This document shows, piece after piece, positions 8,458 to 17,415 of a stretch of 34,047 nucleotides of DNA. Positions within the stretch are counted from its first letter, which is position 1. The number at the start of each line of letters is the position of its first letter. Under the pieces are notes generated by a model. That model was not told the origin of the DNA, searched no databases, and saw nothing but the letters and a program-made list of their open reading frames with translations. A program made the position numbers and the translations under genes. This stretch comes from Rhizobium ecuadorense (GTDB lineage: Bacteria > Pseudomonadota > Alphaproteobacteria > Rhizobiales > Rhizobiaceae): NCBI RefSeq assembly GCF_001187535.1, contig NZ_LFIO01000307.1, positions 1 to 34,047 on the forward strand. The letters are read 5' to 3'.

Positions 8458-10739
8458 GATCGCCCTCTTCTGCAATATTGCGTGCGGTGCGCCAGATTCA
8501 GGCGCATCCTCGCGTCGTCAGGCTGGAAAACACTCTGGATGTCGACCTATCGATCGTCGCCCATGTTGATACCGGTTTGGGCAACCGATGGAAAGCTCAC
8601 GGAGCCAGTCCGAACGGCGTTCTACCGATCGAACCGATCACCATCCGATTTTCGGAACACTATCCAGGAGACTGCCCAGACGTATGCCTTCGGTTCGACT
8701 TTGACCGATCCCACCCGCACCTTTTGCCTGGCAATCCAAGTGAACCCCCGCGCCCCTGCTATATTGATGGCGATCCCCGCGACTTCTTGCGACTGAGGGG
8801 ACCCTATGGCCTGGTAACCCAGGTAGCTGATTGGCTAGAAAAGGCGGCAGCAGCCGAGCTGATCAATCCAACCCAAGGGTGGGAGCCGGTCCGCCGGGAT
8901 CGTCTTCAAGACTATGTTGAAGCCGATGCGGACGCTATTCGCGCGCTGGTCAATCCAGACGGCGGAGGCGCATTCTTTCGTGCGCCCTTCACGATGGTCG
9001 GCGACGAGAAACTGCGATCCTATTGCTGCCATTTGATGGAGCGGCTTCAGCTAAAGCAGGATATAGCAAAAACACTCTATAGCCAGTACGGCCAGATCGG
9101 GATTGGGGTCGTGTTTTGGCCTGGCCGGTCACCGGCGGGCGGCGAGTTGGTCGCGGGAACATACGCGCCCGAAACGGTCACAAATGTCATGGGCCTATAC
9201 GAGCGCGCGCAGTCGCTCGATTTGCTAGAGCCGCTCAAATCGCACCTTGGTCTTCTACAAGCGCGTCTCAAAGGAGTGCCGGCCCGCGTGCCGATCGTGA
9301 TTGCGATCGTGCTTATGGTTCGAAGGCCACTGGAGGTCATCGGTCAAGGCTCCCGAATTGAAATCCTACCATATGTCGTCGAGGTCTCCAGTTCGGAGGA
9401 CCTGAGCCCGACCAGCCAGCAGCAAGTTCGTTTGGCGGCGCATCGCGACACCATCAGCGCGAAGCTGCTGACGACCATGGCTGGAGGAGCTTTTGTGACG
9501 GAGCCGCCCAAATGGACACTGATAGGTGCCGGCAGCGTCGGATCTAAACTTGCCGTCCATTTGGCTCGTGAAGGCAAGGGGCCAGACATCGTAATCGATA
9601 GCGGCACGATGCGTCCGCATAATTACGGCAGACATGGGCTAATACCTCGATCGCGGTTTGATGCACTTAACGATTTCAAGGCAGAAGCCCTGAGCTATTC
9701 CGTCAGGTTGTTAGGGCAGTCGTCTACCGGCTACTTTACAGATGCCACCTGGCTCGCAACGACCATTACTGACGACGAACGGCTCAAGGCTTGGCCACGC
9801 GGGTCCCGCCTACTCGTGGATGCCACGGGCTCTCCGTCGGTGACGGACGCACTTTGTTTGCCAGACGTTACCAGATCTCGACCGCGTGCCGTCGAGACTA
9901 GTCTTTTCGCGAAAGGTCGCGTTGCCTACCTCGCAATTGAGGGAAACGGGCTCAACCCGAATGTCCAAGACCTTGCCGCGGAGAGCTACCGCATTTTCGC
10001 CAAAGACAAAGCCCTGCAGAAGCTCGTCTTCAACCGAAGAGGCGAGCTAGTCCCGATCGGTCAAGGCTGCTCGACACTGACCGCCCGGATGTCGGACGCT
10101 GCTCTTTCTGCATCCATTCCCGCGATGTCGATGAAGCTGTCGAAAGTCCTGCAAGACGACGGCATGGACGAGCACGGGGAAATTCTGCTCGGCCTCGTCG
10201 ATGAAGATTTGCTGGGCCAGTCCTGGCAGCATCACAAGGTCGAAACGTTTGTTGAGCTGTCCGGTGACAGTGACACGACGCCATCGGTCAGAATTTCCCG
10301 CCGCCTTGCCGACCATATCGATGAGACGATAGGGTCTTACACCGGAGTTGAGACCGGAGGTGTCCTGATCGGGCGCTTCAACGAAACGACAAATAGCTTC
10401 CATGTGGTCGACATTGTTCCCCCACCGAAGGACAGCCAATTCTCCGCCAGTGTGTTCTCACTCGGAACCGACGGTCTCACCGATCGCCTCAACGAATACG
10501 TGGCTGATAGCCACGGCACGCTCTACCCGATCGGCACGTGGCATAATCACTTATCCGATAGTCCGGCCTCTAAAACTGACTTGGCTACGGGCGTGCAACT
10601 TGCATTCGGCCAGACATTTCCGGCCGTAATCCTCATCAAAACACCGGCGGCATTTCACGGATTGGTGGTCGAAGCCACAGACAAAGTCGACGCCCAGGAA
10701 CCTGTGGTCACGGTTTCACGCATACAACAGCGCCAATGA
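8454..10739 (+). CDS. E2-E1-JAB triple-fusion ubiquitin-like conjugation protein
   Basis: This 761-residue chain holds three ubiquitin-system modules. Residues about 1-140 are E2-like, with candidate active-site Cys102 in PPRPCYIDGD. Residues about 350-560 are a ThiF/E1 adenylation domain, with the nucleotide loop LIGAGSVGSKL (358-363), VIDSGTMRPHN, and candidate catalytic Cys539 in GQGCSTLTARMSDA. Residues about 615-750 are a JAB/JAMM metalloprotease, with Glu633 in ETGGVLIG, WHNH (His697, His699), Ser706 and Asp709. The His-to-Ser spacing is one residue shorter than the usual HxHx7SxxD. The TTG start overlaps the MBL stop. It could activate, conjugate and remove a modifier, as Cap2/Cap3 do separately in type II CBASS, but no ubiquitin-like protein was found nearby. 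Confidence 0.88.
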   Translation: MRSPSSAILRAVRQIQAHPRVVRLENTLDVDLSIVAHVDTGLGNRWKAHGASPNGVLPIEPITIRFSEHYPGDCPDVCLRFDFDRSHPHLLPGNPSEPPRPCYIDGDPRDFLRLRGPYGLVTQVADWLEKAAAAELINPTQGWEPVRRDRLQDYVEADADAIRALVNPDGGGAFFRAPFTMVGDEKLRSYCCHLMERLQLKQDIAKTLYSQYGQIGIGVVFWPGRSPAGGELVAGTYAPETVTNVMGLYERAQSLDLLEPLKSHLGLLQARLKGVPARVPIVIAIVLMVRRPLEVIGQGSRIEILPYVVEVSSSEDLSPTSQQQVRLAAHRDTISAKLLTTMAGGAFVTEPPKWTLIGAGSVGSKLAVHLAREGKGPDIVIDSGTMRPHNYGRHGLIPRSRFDALNDFKAEALSYSVRLLGQSSTGYFTDATWLATTITDDERLKAWPRGSRLLVDATGSPSVTDALCLPDVTRSRPRAVETSLFAKGRVAYLAIEGNGLNPNVQDLAAESYRIFAKDKALQKLVFNRRGELVPIGQGCSTLTARMSDAALSASIPAMSMKLSKVLQDDGMDEHGEILLGLVDEDLLGQSWQHHKVETFVELSGDSDTTPSVRISRRLADHIDETIGSYTGVETGGVLIGRFNETTNSFHVVDIVPPPKDSQFSASVFSLGTDGLTDRLNEYVADSHGTLYPIGTWHNHLSDSPASKTDLATGVQLAFGQTFPAVILIKTPAAFHGLVVEATDKVDAQEPVVTVSRIQQRQ

Positions 10740-10750
10740 CGGGAAACACG

Positions 10751-11533
10751 ATGGTAGGTATCTCCAAGCACTTCGACGCCTACACCCTGCGGGCGAGAGT
10801 TGTTCCAGCACTTATGGCGGGACTTCCCACCCTCGCCTTCCTGTTTCTCATTATCCCCTGGGATCATTTCAGCGTGTCCCAGGCCATATCCGCAACGATG
10901 GCCATAATCCTGCTAGTCGCGTTCGCTGATCTCGCCAGAAACCTCGGCAAAAAGGCTGAAAGAAAACTCGGCACACGAGCTACGCCGGAGTTCTGGTTCC
11001 GAGATGACGGCACAATCGACTCCGTCTCTAAGGATCGATATCGGAGTTTCGTCGCATCGAAGCTTCATATTCAGGCGCCGAGCGCGCAAGATGAGATCTC
11101 GGACCCAGCATATGCCAAACAATTCTATTCGAGCGCGGGGAATTGGCTGCGAGATCAAACCCGTGATTATAAGAAGTTCCGCATTCTGGCGGATGAGCTA
11201 TTTACCTATGGCTTTCGCCGCAATCTCTTTGGCCTGAAGCCGGTGGCACTATCTCTGAATGTGATTGTCCTTGGGCTTTGCCTCATCGCGATGACTTTGC
11301 CGCTACCCGTGGAACTTCCCGCGCTCCAATCTTCTGGCAGGCTCGTCATCGCCATCATAGCCGTGATTCTTCATTCCGCTTTCATGATATTTGCGGTGAA
11401 CAAAGAAGGTGTCCGCGAGGCTTCCCGCGCATATGGAATTCAGTTGATCCTGAGTTGCGAAACGCTCATGGCCTCGACCACTGGCATCCCGCGGGGTCAG
11501 GCAAAGTCGGCACGTAGCAAGCAAAAACCCTAA
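10751..11533 (+). CDS. Four-helix integral membrane protein of the E2-E1-JAB operon
   Basis: The product has two hydrophobic pairs. One is near the N-terminus (ALMAGLPTLAFLFLIIPW, then ATMAIILLVAFADLA). The other is near the C-terminus (LSLNVIVLGLCLIAMTLPL, then LVIAIIAVILHSAFMIFAV). A soluble segment of about 100 residues lies between them. No family is recognised. An ATG at 10736 overlaps the upstream stop and is an alternative start five residues earlier. Linked to a conjugation system, a membrane protein could be a pore-type effector or the anchor for the machinery, but the sequence does not decide. Confidence 0.65.
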   Translation: MVGISKHFDAYTLRARVVPALMAGLPTLAFLFLIIPWDHFSVSQAISATMAIILLVAFADLARNLGKKAERKLGTRATPEFWFRDDGTIDSVSKDRYRSFVASKLHIQAPSAQDEISDPAYAKQFYSSAGNWLRDQTRDYKKFRILADELFTYGFRRNLFGLKPVALSLNVIVLGLCLIAMTLPLPVELPALQSSGRLVIAIIAVILHSAFMIFAVNKEGVREASRAYGIQLILSCETLMASTTGIPRGQAKSARSKQKP

Positions 11534-11653
11534 GGCGATTACAGTGTCCGACAAGAAACAACCCGAGTGGTGCTGCCTCAATCGCGCGCGCGCTCTCGCA
11601 GGAAATCTCGATACGAGATTGAAACCCAGAGCGATACGAAGGAGGGCGGTGTG

Positions 11654-12466
11654 ATGGACATCCGCATTTTCAACGTGGAGCATGGCGGTTGCGCGCTGGT
11701 CTCGACCGACAACGGCGAGCACCTGATGATCGACGCAGGGCATAACAGCACCACCGGCTGGCGCCCCTCGGTGTATCTGCCACAACTCGGGATCACATCG
11801 CTTGAGCGCCTGATCATCACCAATATGGACGAGGACCATGCCAGCGACCTTCACAATCTGCGGAAGACAGTGGCCATCAACGCCTTATACCGCAACCCGA
11901 CCGTCGGCGCGAACGAGATCCGCTACCTGAAGGGGCAGAATGGCATTGGCTCGGGAATTGAGAGCCTGGCGCGGATGATGACGACCTACACTGGCACTGT
12001 TCCGCCGCAACCGGACTTGGGTGGCCTCTCAATCCAGATGTTTTGGAACACCTACCCCTACGATTTCGAGGACGAGAACAATCTTAGCATGGTGTGCATT
12101 CTGCGTTGCCATGGCCTTGTGGTTTGCTTCCCGGGGGACATGGAGGTACAGGGCTGGAACCGCTTGCTCGACCGGCCCGATTTTCGCGCATCTATGGCGG
12201 AGGTTCACGTTCTCGTCGCCTCACATCATGGTCGACGCAACGGCTGCTGCGAGGGACTCTATGTCAATGGGTGGCGACCTCAGCTCACAATCATATCGGA
12301 TTCCGGCATCGAGTATGCGACCCAAGAAACGGTGGCGTGGTATCGCGCGCGTACCCAAGGCGTGTATCTCAACGGCGATTTCAGGCGGGTCTTAACCACA
12401 CGCCGTGACGGGCGCATCCTCCTTCGCGCGACGCCGACCGGATCGTCAGTTCACGTTGGCGTCTAG
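11654..12466 (+). CDS. Second metallo-beta-lactamase-fold protein (ComEC-like branch)
   Basis: The 270-residue protein has the MBL core: LMIDAGHN at about 24-31, ITNMDEDHASD with Asp59, Asp61 and His62, CFPGDMEVQGW, and VASHHGRRNG. The first His of the HxHxDH motif is replaced (NMDEDH), as in the ComEC/Rec2 MBL branch. The start at 11654 is preceded by GGAGGG; an upstream in-frame ATG at 11567 lacks such a site. It lies 120 bases after the membrane protein gene and ends the operon. Together with the 398-residue MBL protein it gives the locus two hydrolase-fold members, one possibly nucleolytic. The substrate is unknown. Confidence 0.75.
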   Translation: MDIRIFNVEHGGCALVSTDNGEHLMIDAGHNSTTGWRPSVYLPQLGITSLERLIITNMDEDHASDLHNLRKTVAINALYRNPTVGANEIRYLKGQNGIGSGIESLARMMTTYTGTVPPQPDLGGLSIQMFWNTYPYDFEDENNLSMVCILRCHGLVVCFPGDMEVQGWNRLLDRPDFRASMAEVHVLVASHHGRRNGCCEGLYVNGWRPQLTIISDSGIEYATQETVAWYRARTQGVYLNGDFRRVLTTRRDGRILLRATPTGSSVHVGV

Positions 12467-12473
12467 CTTTCGG

Positions 12474-12520
12474 ACTGCCATCGGATATGGCAGTAGTGAC
12501 GGCGGGGCACGACCCCTCGC
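12474..12520. terminator. Hairpin region between convergent genes
   Basis: A perfect 8-bp stem ACTGCCAT/ATGGCAGT with a 5-base loop lies at 12474-12494. It is followed by GGGG...CCCC at 12504-12516. Neither has a strong T tract on the plus strand, so this is only a candidate shared terminator between the second MBL gene and the GIY-YIG gene. Confidence 0.35.
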
Positions 12521-12545
12521 CCGACAGCGATTGGATGAGAAAAAA

Positions 12546-14024
12546 TCAAATCGCTTCGGGAAGCCTATAGTCGCTTGCAACCTCGAGCGCGGCCAATGTC
12601 GCGTTCCGGCGCGCGAGCGTCTCGCGGTAGTCCTGCGCTTCGACGTCGCGGAAAAATGGTGCGCCAGGAGCAAGTCTTGTGACCGCAGCTTCAACCTCGT
12701 CGATGCGAGCCCGGAAGAACTCCTTCCGGAAATTCTGCGCATTAATTCGAACAGCCTCGAACTCTTTATGGAGAGCTCGTTCGAGCGCCGGTGCGTCATC
12801 GCTGTAAATGATAGCGTGCGTGTCGAAAGTGAACGGAACGCTCGCGTCGCCGAGCTCGCGGACGCGGTCTGCCGGATCTAGCCTCCGCGTTAGACCAATT
12901 TTGACGACGTCGTCGCCGAACGACCCGATATTCGAAATGATGTACACGTAGCCAGATTTAGTCTTCTCGGCCATGGCTTGCGCACGTTCGAACTTCGCAT
13001 GTGCTTCCTCGAGATCACGCTCCAGCATTGCAATTTGCGCATTGAAGGCTTCGAGCTTCGGCCCGACTGCACGTTCGGCTTCCGCCTTCGCCTTGTCGAG
13101 GAGGCGCTGATAACGACCCTCCTCTTCCTCGGCGCGCTCCATGTCACGAACGAGCTTTAGCTCCTCCTTCTGCGCCCTAGCAAGCTCCGCTCGCTCCTCC
13201 TTCTCAGCCTTGAGCTTTTCGCGATACTCATGGGTCAGGAAGAGTTCCTCCAAGCGAAGTTTCAAATAGCCTTCCGTGATGAAAACTTGATTGGATTCGT
13301 TCAGTTTGTTGATTTGGGCAAAGGCAGTTCCGATTCTCTTTTCCATCGCATTAACATTGTTCCAACGCGTGTTGGCGATTGCCGCGTCACATTCGTTGTT
13401 AAAAGCGCGCAACGTCAGCCGGATGTTTCGGTTCGTCATCGTCTGACCTTTGGCAGTGCTACCATCCACCGTCCAAGTTGTCGGGCAGATCACCGCGGCC
13501 TTATCGGTGACCATATTCTTCTGCGCCGCCCGCACGCGTTCAACATTCCGTTTGTACTCCTCGCTGTCCGTATAATCGAAATGAGGCTCGTAGACGCCCA
13601 TCTCCGCGAAGGCGAGCTTCTCATCAAAAATCGCAACTTCTTTAATGAGGCGATCAAATATGACCTTCTTTTCTGCGTACGACGAACGCAGCACCGAGAG
13701 GTCGGTATTGAGCGTTTTGATCGATCCTTGAACGGCTTCCGCCTCTTTATCCAAATCCATGATAGGCTTGTAGCGTTGCTCGACCCTGCGAATGAATTCC
13801 ACCAGCGCATTCTTTTCAGTTTCCATCTCGGCGCCTCGAGTTTGCGCGACGCCAAGCGCACCGTTGCTTTCGCTCAACGCACTATGAGCCTCCTCGAGAG
13901 ACTTCTCGGCGCGCTTTCTCAAACCATTCGCCCGTATAAATTTGTAGATGAAAAACGCCATGAGGAACGGGCACAGGATTAGTACGACCCCCACTCCTGC
14001 AGCGAATGCTTGCTCGTTTGTCAT
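12546..14024 (-). CDS. Membrane-anchored coiled-coil GIY-YIG (T5orf172/DUF4041-type) protein
   Basis: The 492-residue protein starts with a single transmembrane segment (GVGVVLILCPFLMAFFIYKF, about 10-29). It continues with long coiled-coil stretches and a DUF4041-like middle, and ends with a GIY-YIG-fold domain of the T5orf172 (MUG113) type at about 357-450. Key elements there are SGYVYIISN, VVKIGLTRR and ERALHKEFEAVRINAQNFRK. Such proteins are common in phage and defence loci and may cut nucleic acid at the membrane. ATG 14024 is chosen because AGGGGTGGGG lies just upstream; a GTG four codons earlier is possible. It is convergent with the E2-E1-JAB operon and is a single transcription unit. 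Confidence 0.75.
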   Translation of the reverse strand: MTNEQAFAAGVGVVLILCPFLMAFFIYKFIRANGLRKRAEKSLEEAHSALSESNGALGVAQTRGAEMETEKNALVEFIRRVEQRYKPIMDLDKEAEAVQGSIKTLNTDLSVLRSSYAEKKVIFDRLIKEVAIFDEKLAFAEMGVYEPHFDYTDSEEYKRNVERVRAAQKNMVTDKAAVICPTTWTVDGSTAKGQTMTNRNIRLTLRAFNNECDAAIANTRWNNVNAMEKRIGTAFAQINKLNESNQVFITEGYLKLRLEELFLTHEYREKLKAEKEERAELARAQKEELKLVRDMERAEEEEGRYQRLLDKAKAEAERAVGPKLEAFNAQIAMLERDLEEAHAKFERAQAMAEKTKSGYVYIISNIGSFGDDVVKIGLTRRLDPADRVRELGDASVPFTFDTHAIIYSDDAPALERALHKEFEAVRINAQNFRKEFFRARIDEVEAAVTRLAPGAPFFRDVEAQDYRETLARRNATLAALEVASDYRLPEAI

Positions 14025-14036
14025 GAATTGCCCCAC

Positions 14037-14350
14037 CCCTAGTAGCAGAATATTTCTTTTTTCTGCACGTTAGAGTCAAGTAATCCGAGAACAATCAACG
14101 GTGAGAGTTAACCACTGACGATTATTTTATGCGAGCCGCTACATTGCGTCGTAGGTCGCGGAACGTCTCCCTGTCGGATGCAGAGCGAAAGTGCTTGGTT
14201 GTCATACAGGTATAGGCGCGCGGCGTCGGGCTGCTCGATCCCGAGGTATAATCCAGGAAGCCATCGGGCCGATTATTATACCGTTTGTTAAAGGACAGCT
14301 CCTATTCCGCTCGCCCCCGGCATTGGGGCCGGGAGATATGGAATGCGACT
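14037..14350. promoter_or_regulatory. Intergenic region with an inverted repeat upstream of the integrase
   Basis: This stretch separates divergent genes. GGTATAAT at 14245-14252 and ATTATACC at 14275-14282 are perfect 8-bp arms 22 bases apart. The pair could be an operator or overlap a -10 element of the recombinase gene. Nothing else is recognised. Confidence 0.35.
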
Positions 14351-16708
14351 ATGCCAAAACAAGACGTTTCCGGACGCCATTTTCAACGAAAAATCTCCGA
14401 ATATTGCGAAGTCCGTATCGCGCCGACCGCATCAAAACGGGTCCTGGAAAATATCCGACCATACCTCATCAGCCTGATCATCTACCGGAAGTCACCGCCG
14501 TTGCAGAATTGCCGCATCAACTGGAAGACGATCGGCGAAGCCTGCGGGATCGATGACGAGATGACACCGGAGCTAAAAAACCAGCTGCGCCCTGCTCTCG
14601 ACGCCATCCTCCGATGGCTCCGCCTGCCGCCTGCGGCGGAAGACGTTCGGCCGACAAGCCCGAAAACCAAATCGCCCAAACCCGTTCGTCGCGCGCCAGC
14701 ACCAGGGGCATCCGCAACCCGCAAGCCCCAACGAATGGGCAGCGACAACACTCCGGCCCAATCCGCCTCTGCGCCCAGAGGACCGGAACCGAAACCGATC
14801 CAGGAATTTCCCGAACCGCTGTTCGAGGCAACGGACGATCCCGAAAGCTTTCAGGACGCGCTCATTTACCACATGCGCCGCTTCGGCGACAGTTATTGGC
14901 AACTCTATCGCGCGATCATTCGTCTCAGCGAGACTTTTGACCACAAGACACTGTTGTCATGGATCCAGGGTGAACGCGCGCCGAGATCCATTGCCAGCTT
15001 CGATATCCTCGCCCGCATCGAGCGGCGCTACCGACTGGCGGACGGATATTTCAAGGCCAAGCTCCCGCATCAGGCCCGCTCGCTCAATGGTCACGACCTT
15101 GGCGATATCAGCCCTGCCGAGCGGCGGCGACTGGCATGGCATCTACCGGATGACTTTGGCAGCCTGCCGTTCTCCAAGCGCGAGGAGATCATCGGCTGGG
15201 TGCGGCGTGTCATCATCTCCGGTTCCACCGATTATCGCCGATACCAGGCGGCGGCCAGCAAGCAACTTTATGCCATCCGGTTTCCCGGCATCACCTATGG
15301 CGGAGGATCCCTGTCTCCCCGGTCTCCCGTGCTGTCCAGCGGCGCCAGTCGCAGTGCGGACGAATCCTTCGAGGATCCGGATCTTCTTTCCGGCGTGGTC
15401 GATGCGCCACCGCGGCTGGCGATGGAGATGGCCGACCTGATCCGCTTCAAGACCTCGACACTGACGGCGATCGGGTTTCAGCGCAATGGTGTGTGGGGCG
15501 AGGAAACGGCATCGCAAAAGATCGAGCATCTCGGGCTGATGTTCGGGGCGCTGGCCGCCTCACCCGCCGGTGTCGTCAAGGGTCGTGGCGTCCCGCTCAG
15601 CCAATTGACGTTCGGCTTACTGATTTTCCCAGGCGTCTGGGACTGGTATCTGCAATGGCGCGAGCAGCGGCGCGGCTTCTATACCAAGTGGGAAGAAGAC
15701 ATGCTGATGGTCGCACAAGCCCTCTCCCGTGCCGAGGTCGGCTGGATCCGACAGCATCCGGAGCTTCTGAAGAATGTCAGGCCCATCGAAGGCCTGATCG
15801 CTCCAGAGGAGATCGAATTCGCTTCGCGTGACTGGCATGGCGCCTGCGACGCGTTTCATCGGCATGCTGCCAATCGCTCCAAGGAAGTTCAGCGGGTCAT
15901 GCGGGTGCATCGTGATCCGTTCGAGCCGATCATGGTGATCCTCGAAGCAGACAGCCCTTTGGCAGAGTATCGCAAGATCACCGACGAAATCCTGAAGCGC
16001 ATGCCGGACGAGCATCTCTATCCCCGGCCCGCGGCGGAAGCGGTCCGCTCCTTCCTGATGCTTCGGCTTGGGTTGCATCTGGGGCTGCGGCAGAAGAACC
16101 TTCGGCAGCTGCGCGTCTGCCCGCGCCGTCACTTTCCGACGGCGGAGCGCCGGCTGGAAGACATGAAGTGCGGGGAGCTGCGATGGAGCGACCGCGAGCG
16201 TGGCTGGGAAGTGCTCATTCCGTCCGTCGCATTCAAGAATTCCGGCTCGTCCTTCTTTGGGCAAAAACCGTTCCGGCTGATCCTGCCCGATCTGCTCGAT
16301 CTCTACCACTACCTGGATGCCTATATCGACCGGCATCGCGGTGTGCTGCTCGCCGGCGCGAAGGACCCCGGCACCCTGTTCGTGAAGACGGTCAAGACGA
16401 CCAGCACCGACGCCGCCTACGACTCCACGACCTTTTATGAGGCCTGGCGGACCGTCATTCAACGATACGGGATCTACAACCCCTACACCGGTCGCGGCGC
16501 CATCAAGGGCCTTTTGCCGCACGGCCCACACAATGTGCGGGATATTCTCGCGACCCATATCCTCAAGCAGACGGGCTCCTACGAGCAGGCGAGCTACGCG
16601 ATCCAGGATACCCCCGATGTGGTGCAGCAGCACTATGGCCGCTTCTTGCCGCAGGACAAGGCGGCGCTGGCGGCAAAGATCCTGAACCAAGTTTGGGAGG
16701 CGGCATAG
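14351..16708 (+). CDS. Large tyrosine recombinase (site-specific integrase family)
   Basis: The 785-residue protein has a C-terminal tyrosine-recombinase catalytic domain. It shows an Arg-box LGLHLGLRQKNLRQL, a possible catalytic Lys in VAFKNSGSSFFGQK, the HNVRDILATH motif (His727, Arg730) and a nucleophile in VVQQHYGRF (Tyr762). The first 550 residues are far longer than in phage integrases, with a Pro/Ser-rich linker at about 90-150, and match no domain I know. The start at 14351 is a choice: an in-frame ATG at 14285 would add 22 residues. The serine recombinase gene follows 0.7 kb downstream. The role is probably mobility of, or recombination within, the plasmid accessory region. Confidence 0.72.
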   Translation: MPKQDVSGRHFQRKISEYCEVRIAPTASKRVLENIRPYLISLIIYRKSPPLQNCRINWKTIGEACGIDDEMTPELKNQLRPALDAILRWLRLPPAAEDVRPTSPKTKSPKPVRRAPAPGASATRKPQRMGSDNTPAQSASAPRGPEPKPIQEFPEPLFEATDDPESFQDALIYHMRRFGDSYWQLYRAIIRLSETFDHKTLLSWIQGERAPRSIASFDILARIERRYRLADGYFKAKLPHQARSLNGHDLGDISPAERRRLAWHLPDDFGSLPFSKREEIIGWVRRVIISGSTDYRRYQAAASKQLYAIRFPGITYGGGSLSPRSPVLSSGASRSADESFEDPDLLSGVVDAPPRLAMEMADLIRFKTSTLTAIGFQRNGVWGEETASQKIEHLGLMFGALAASPAGVVKGRGVPLSQLTFGLLIFPGVWDWYLQWREQRRGFYTKWEEDMLMVAQALSRAEVGWIRQHPELLKNVRPIEGLIAPEEIEFASRDWHGACDAFHRHAANRSKEVQRVMRVHRDPFEPIMVILEADSPLAEYRKITDEILKRMPDEHLYPRPAAEAVRSFLMLRLGLHLGLRQKNLRQLRVCPRRHFPTAERRLEDMKCGELRWSDRERGWEVLIPSVAFKNSGSSFFGQKPFRLILPDLLDLYHYLDAYIDRHRGVLLAGAKDPGTLFVKTVKTTSTDAAYDSTTFYEAWRTVIQRYGIYNPYTGRGAIKGLLPHGPHNVRDILATHILKQTGSYEQASYAIQDTPDVVQQHYGRFLPQDKAALAAKILNQVWEAA

Positions 16709-17415
16709 GCCGGAACGGGCAATCGGCCGCACTCTGCCGGCATACCGGTATACTCAGCGTTTGACCGAGCTTGCCACCAACGCGGCGGGCAGGCTCGGCC
16801 TCGGCTCGAATACTCTCTCGGCTCATCTCGCCGTGTGCACTACCGGCAACTTGACCGAAGTTTAAGATCTTTACATCCAATTAACTATATGAATTAACGT
16901 TGTTCTTTTCCCAAACGGAAGCGCACCTCGTATCAGTTTCCGTCACTCTTTACGGCCATCAGTTCGACACCTCACCTCCGATAAGTATCGCTTATCGGAG
17001 GTGATTGCTATAACGCCGCAAATCAGCGATGTCGGTCCCCATGGATCGCCGGAAATGCGCGGTTTTCCGGGCTTTTCGGCCGATTTCGCCTGGGATGACC
17101 GGACTCCCCGAGACAGATTCGGCCGCCGCAGTTGCCCCGCATGATCCCGACCCTTCTTCCGGCAAGATGCGCCGGCGCCCCTCCTGCGGGCCCCTGCTCT
17201 CGCGGCATCTCCAAAACCATTGTTTTTCCGGCCTTTCCGCCACAGGAGCCCGCTGGCGCGGGTTTGTCAGTGCGGACGCACCGTTGCTTATCTCGGGTGG
17301 CGATTTGAGTCTGGCGGGCCGCTATTTGATGCTTAAAACACGCTTGCAACTGTTCGATTTCTAACGCATGCCTTATCTGTACAAACTACTTCGAGACAGG
17401 GCCGTTACAAGCGCG
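16709..17415. other. Non-coding stretch upstream of the serine recombinase
   Basis: No convincing gene lies here. It holds the long palindrome at 16972-17004 and a short ATACCGGTAT palindrome near 16743. The placement just before a resolvase gene is where a res site would be expected. Confidence 0.4.
16972..17004. repeat. Perfect 14-bp inverted repeat, candidate recombination site or operator
   Basis: TCACCTCCGATAAG (16972-16985) and CTTATCGGAGGTGA (16991-17004) are exact reverse complements around a 5-base TATCG centre. The site lies about 410 bases upstream of the serine recombinase start. Size and symmetry suit a crossover subsite or a repressor-binding site. There is no T tract, so it is unlikely to be a terminator. 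Confidence 0.6.

Noticed and set aside
15617..16732. A 371-residue minus-strand ORF opposite the tyrosine recombinase
   Set aside because: No motif or ribosome binding site; it is an antisense shadow in GC-rich DNA of a gene with clear catalytic motifs.
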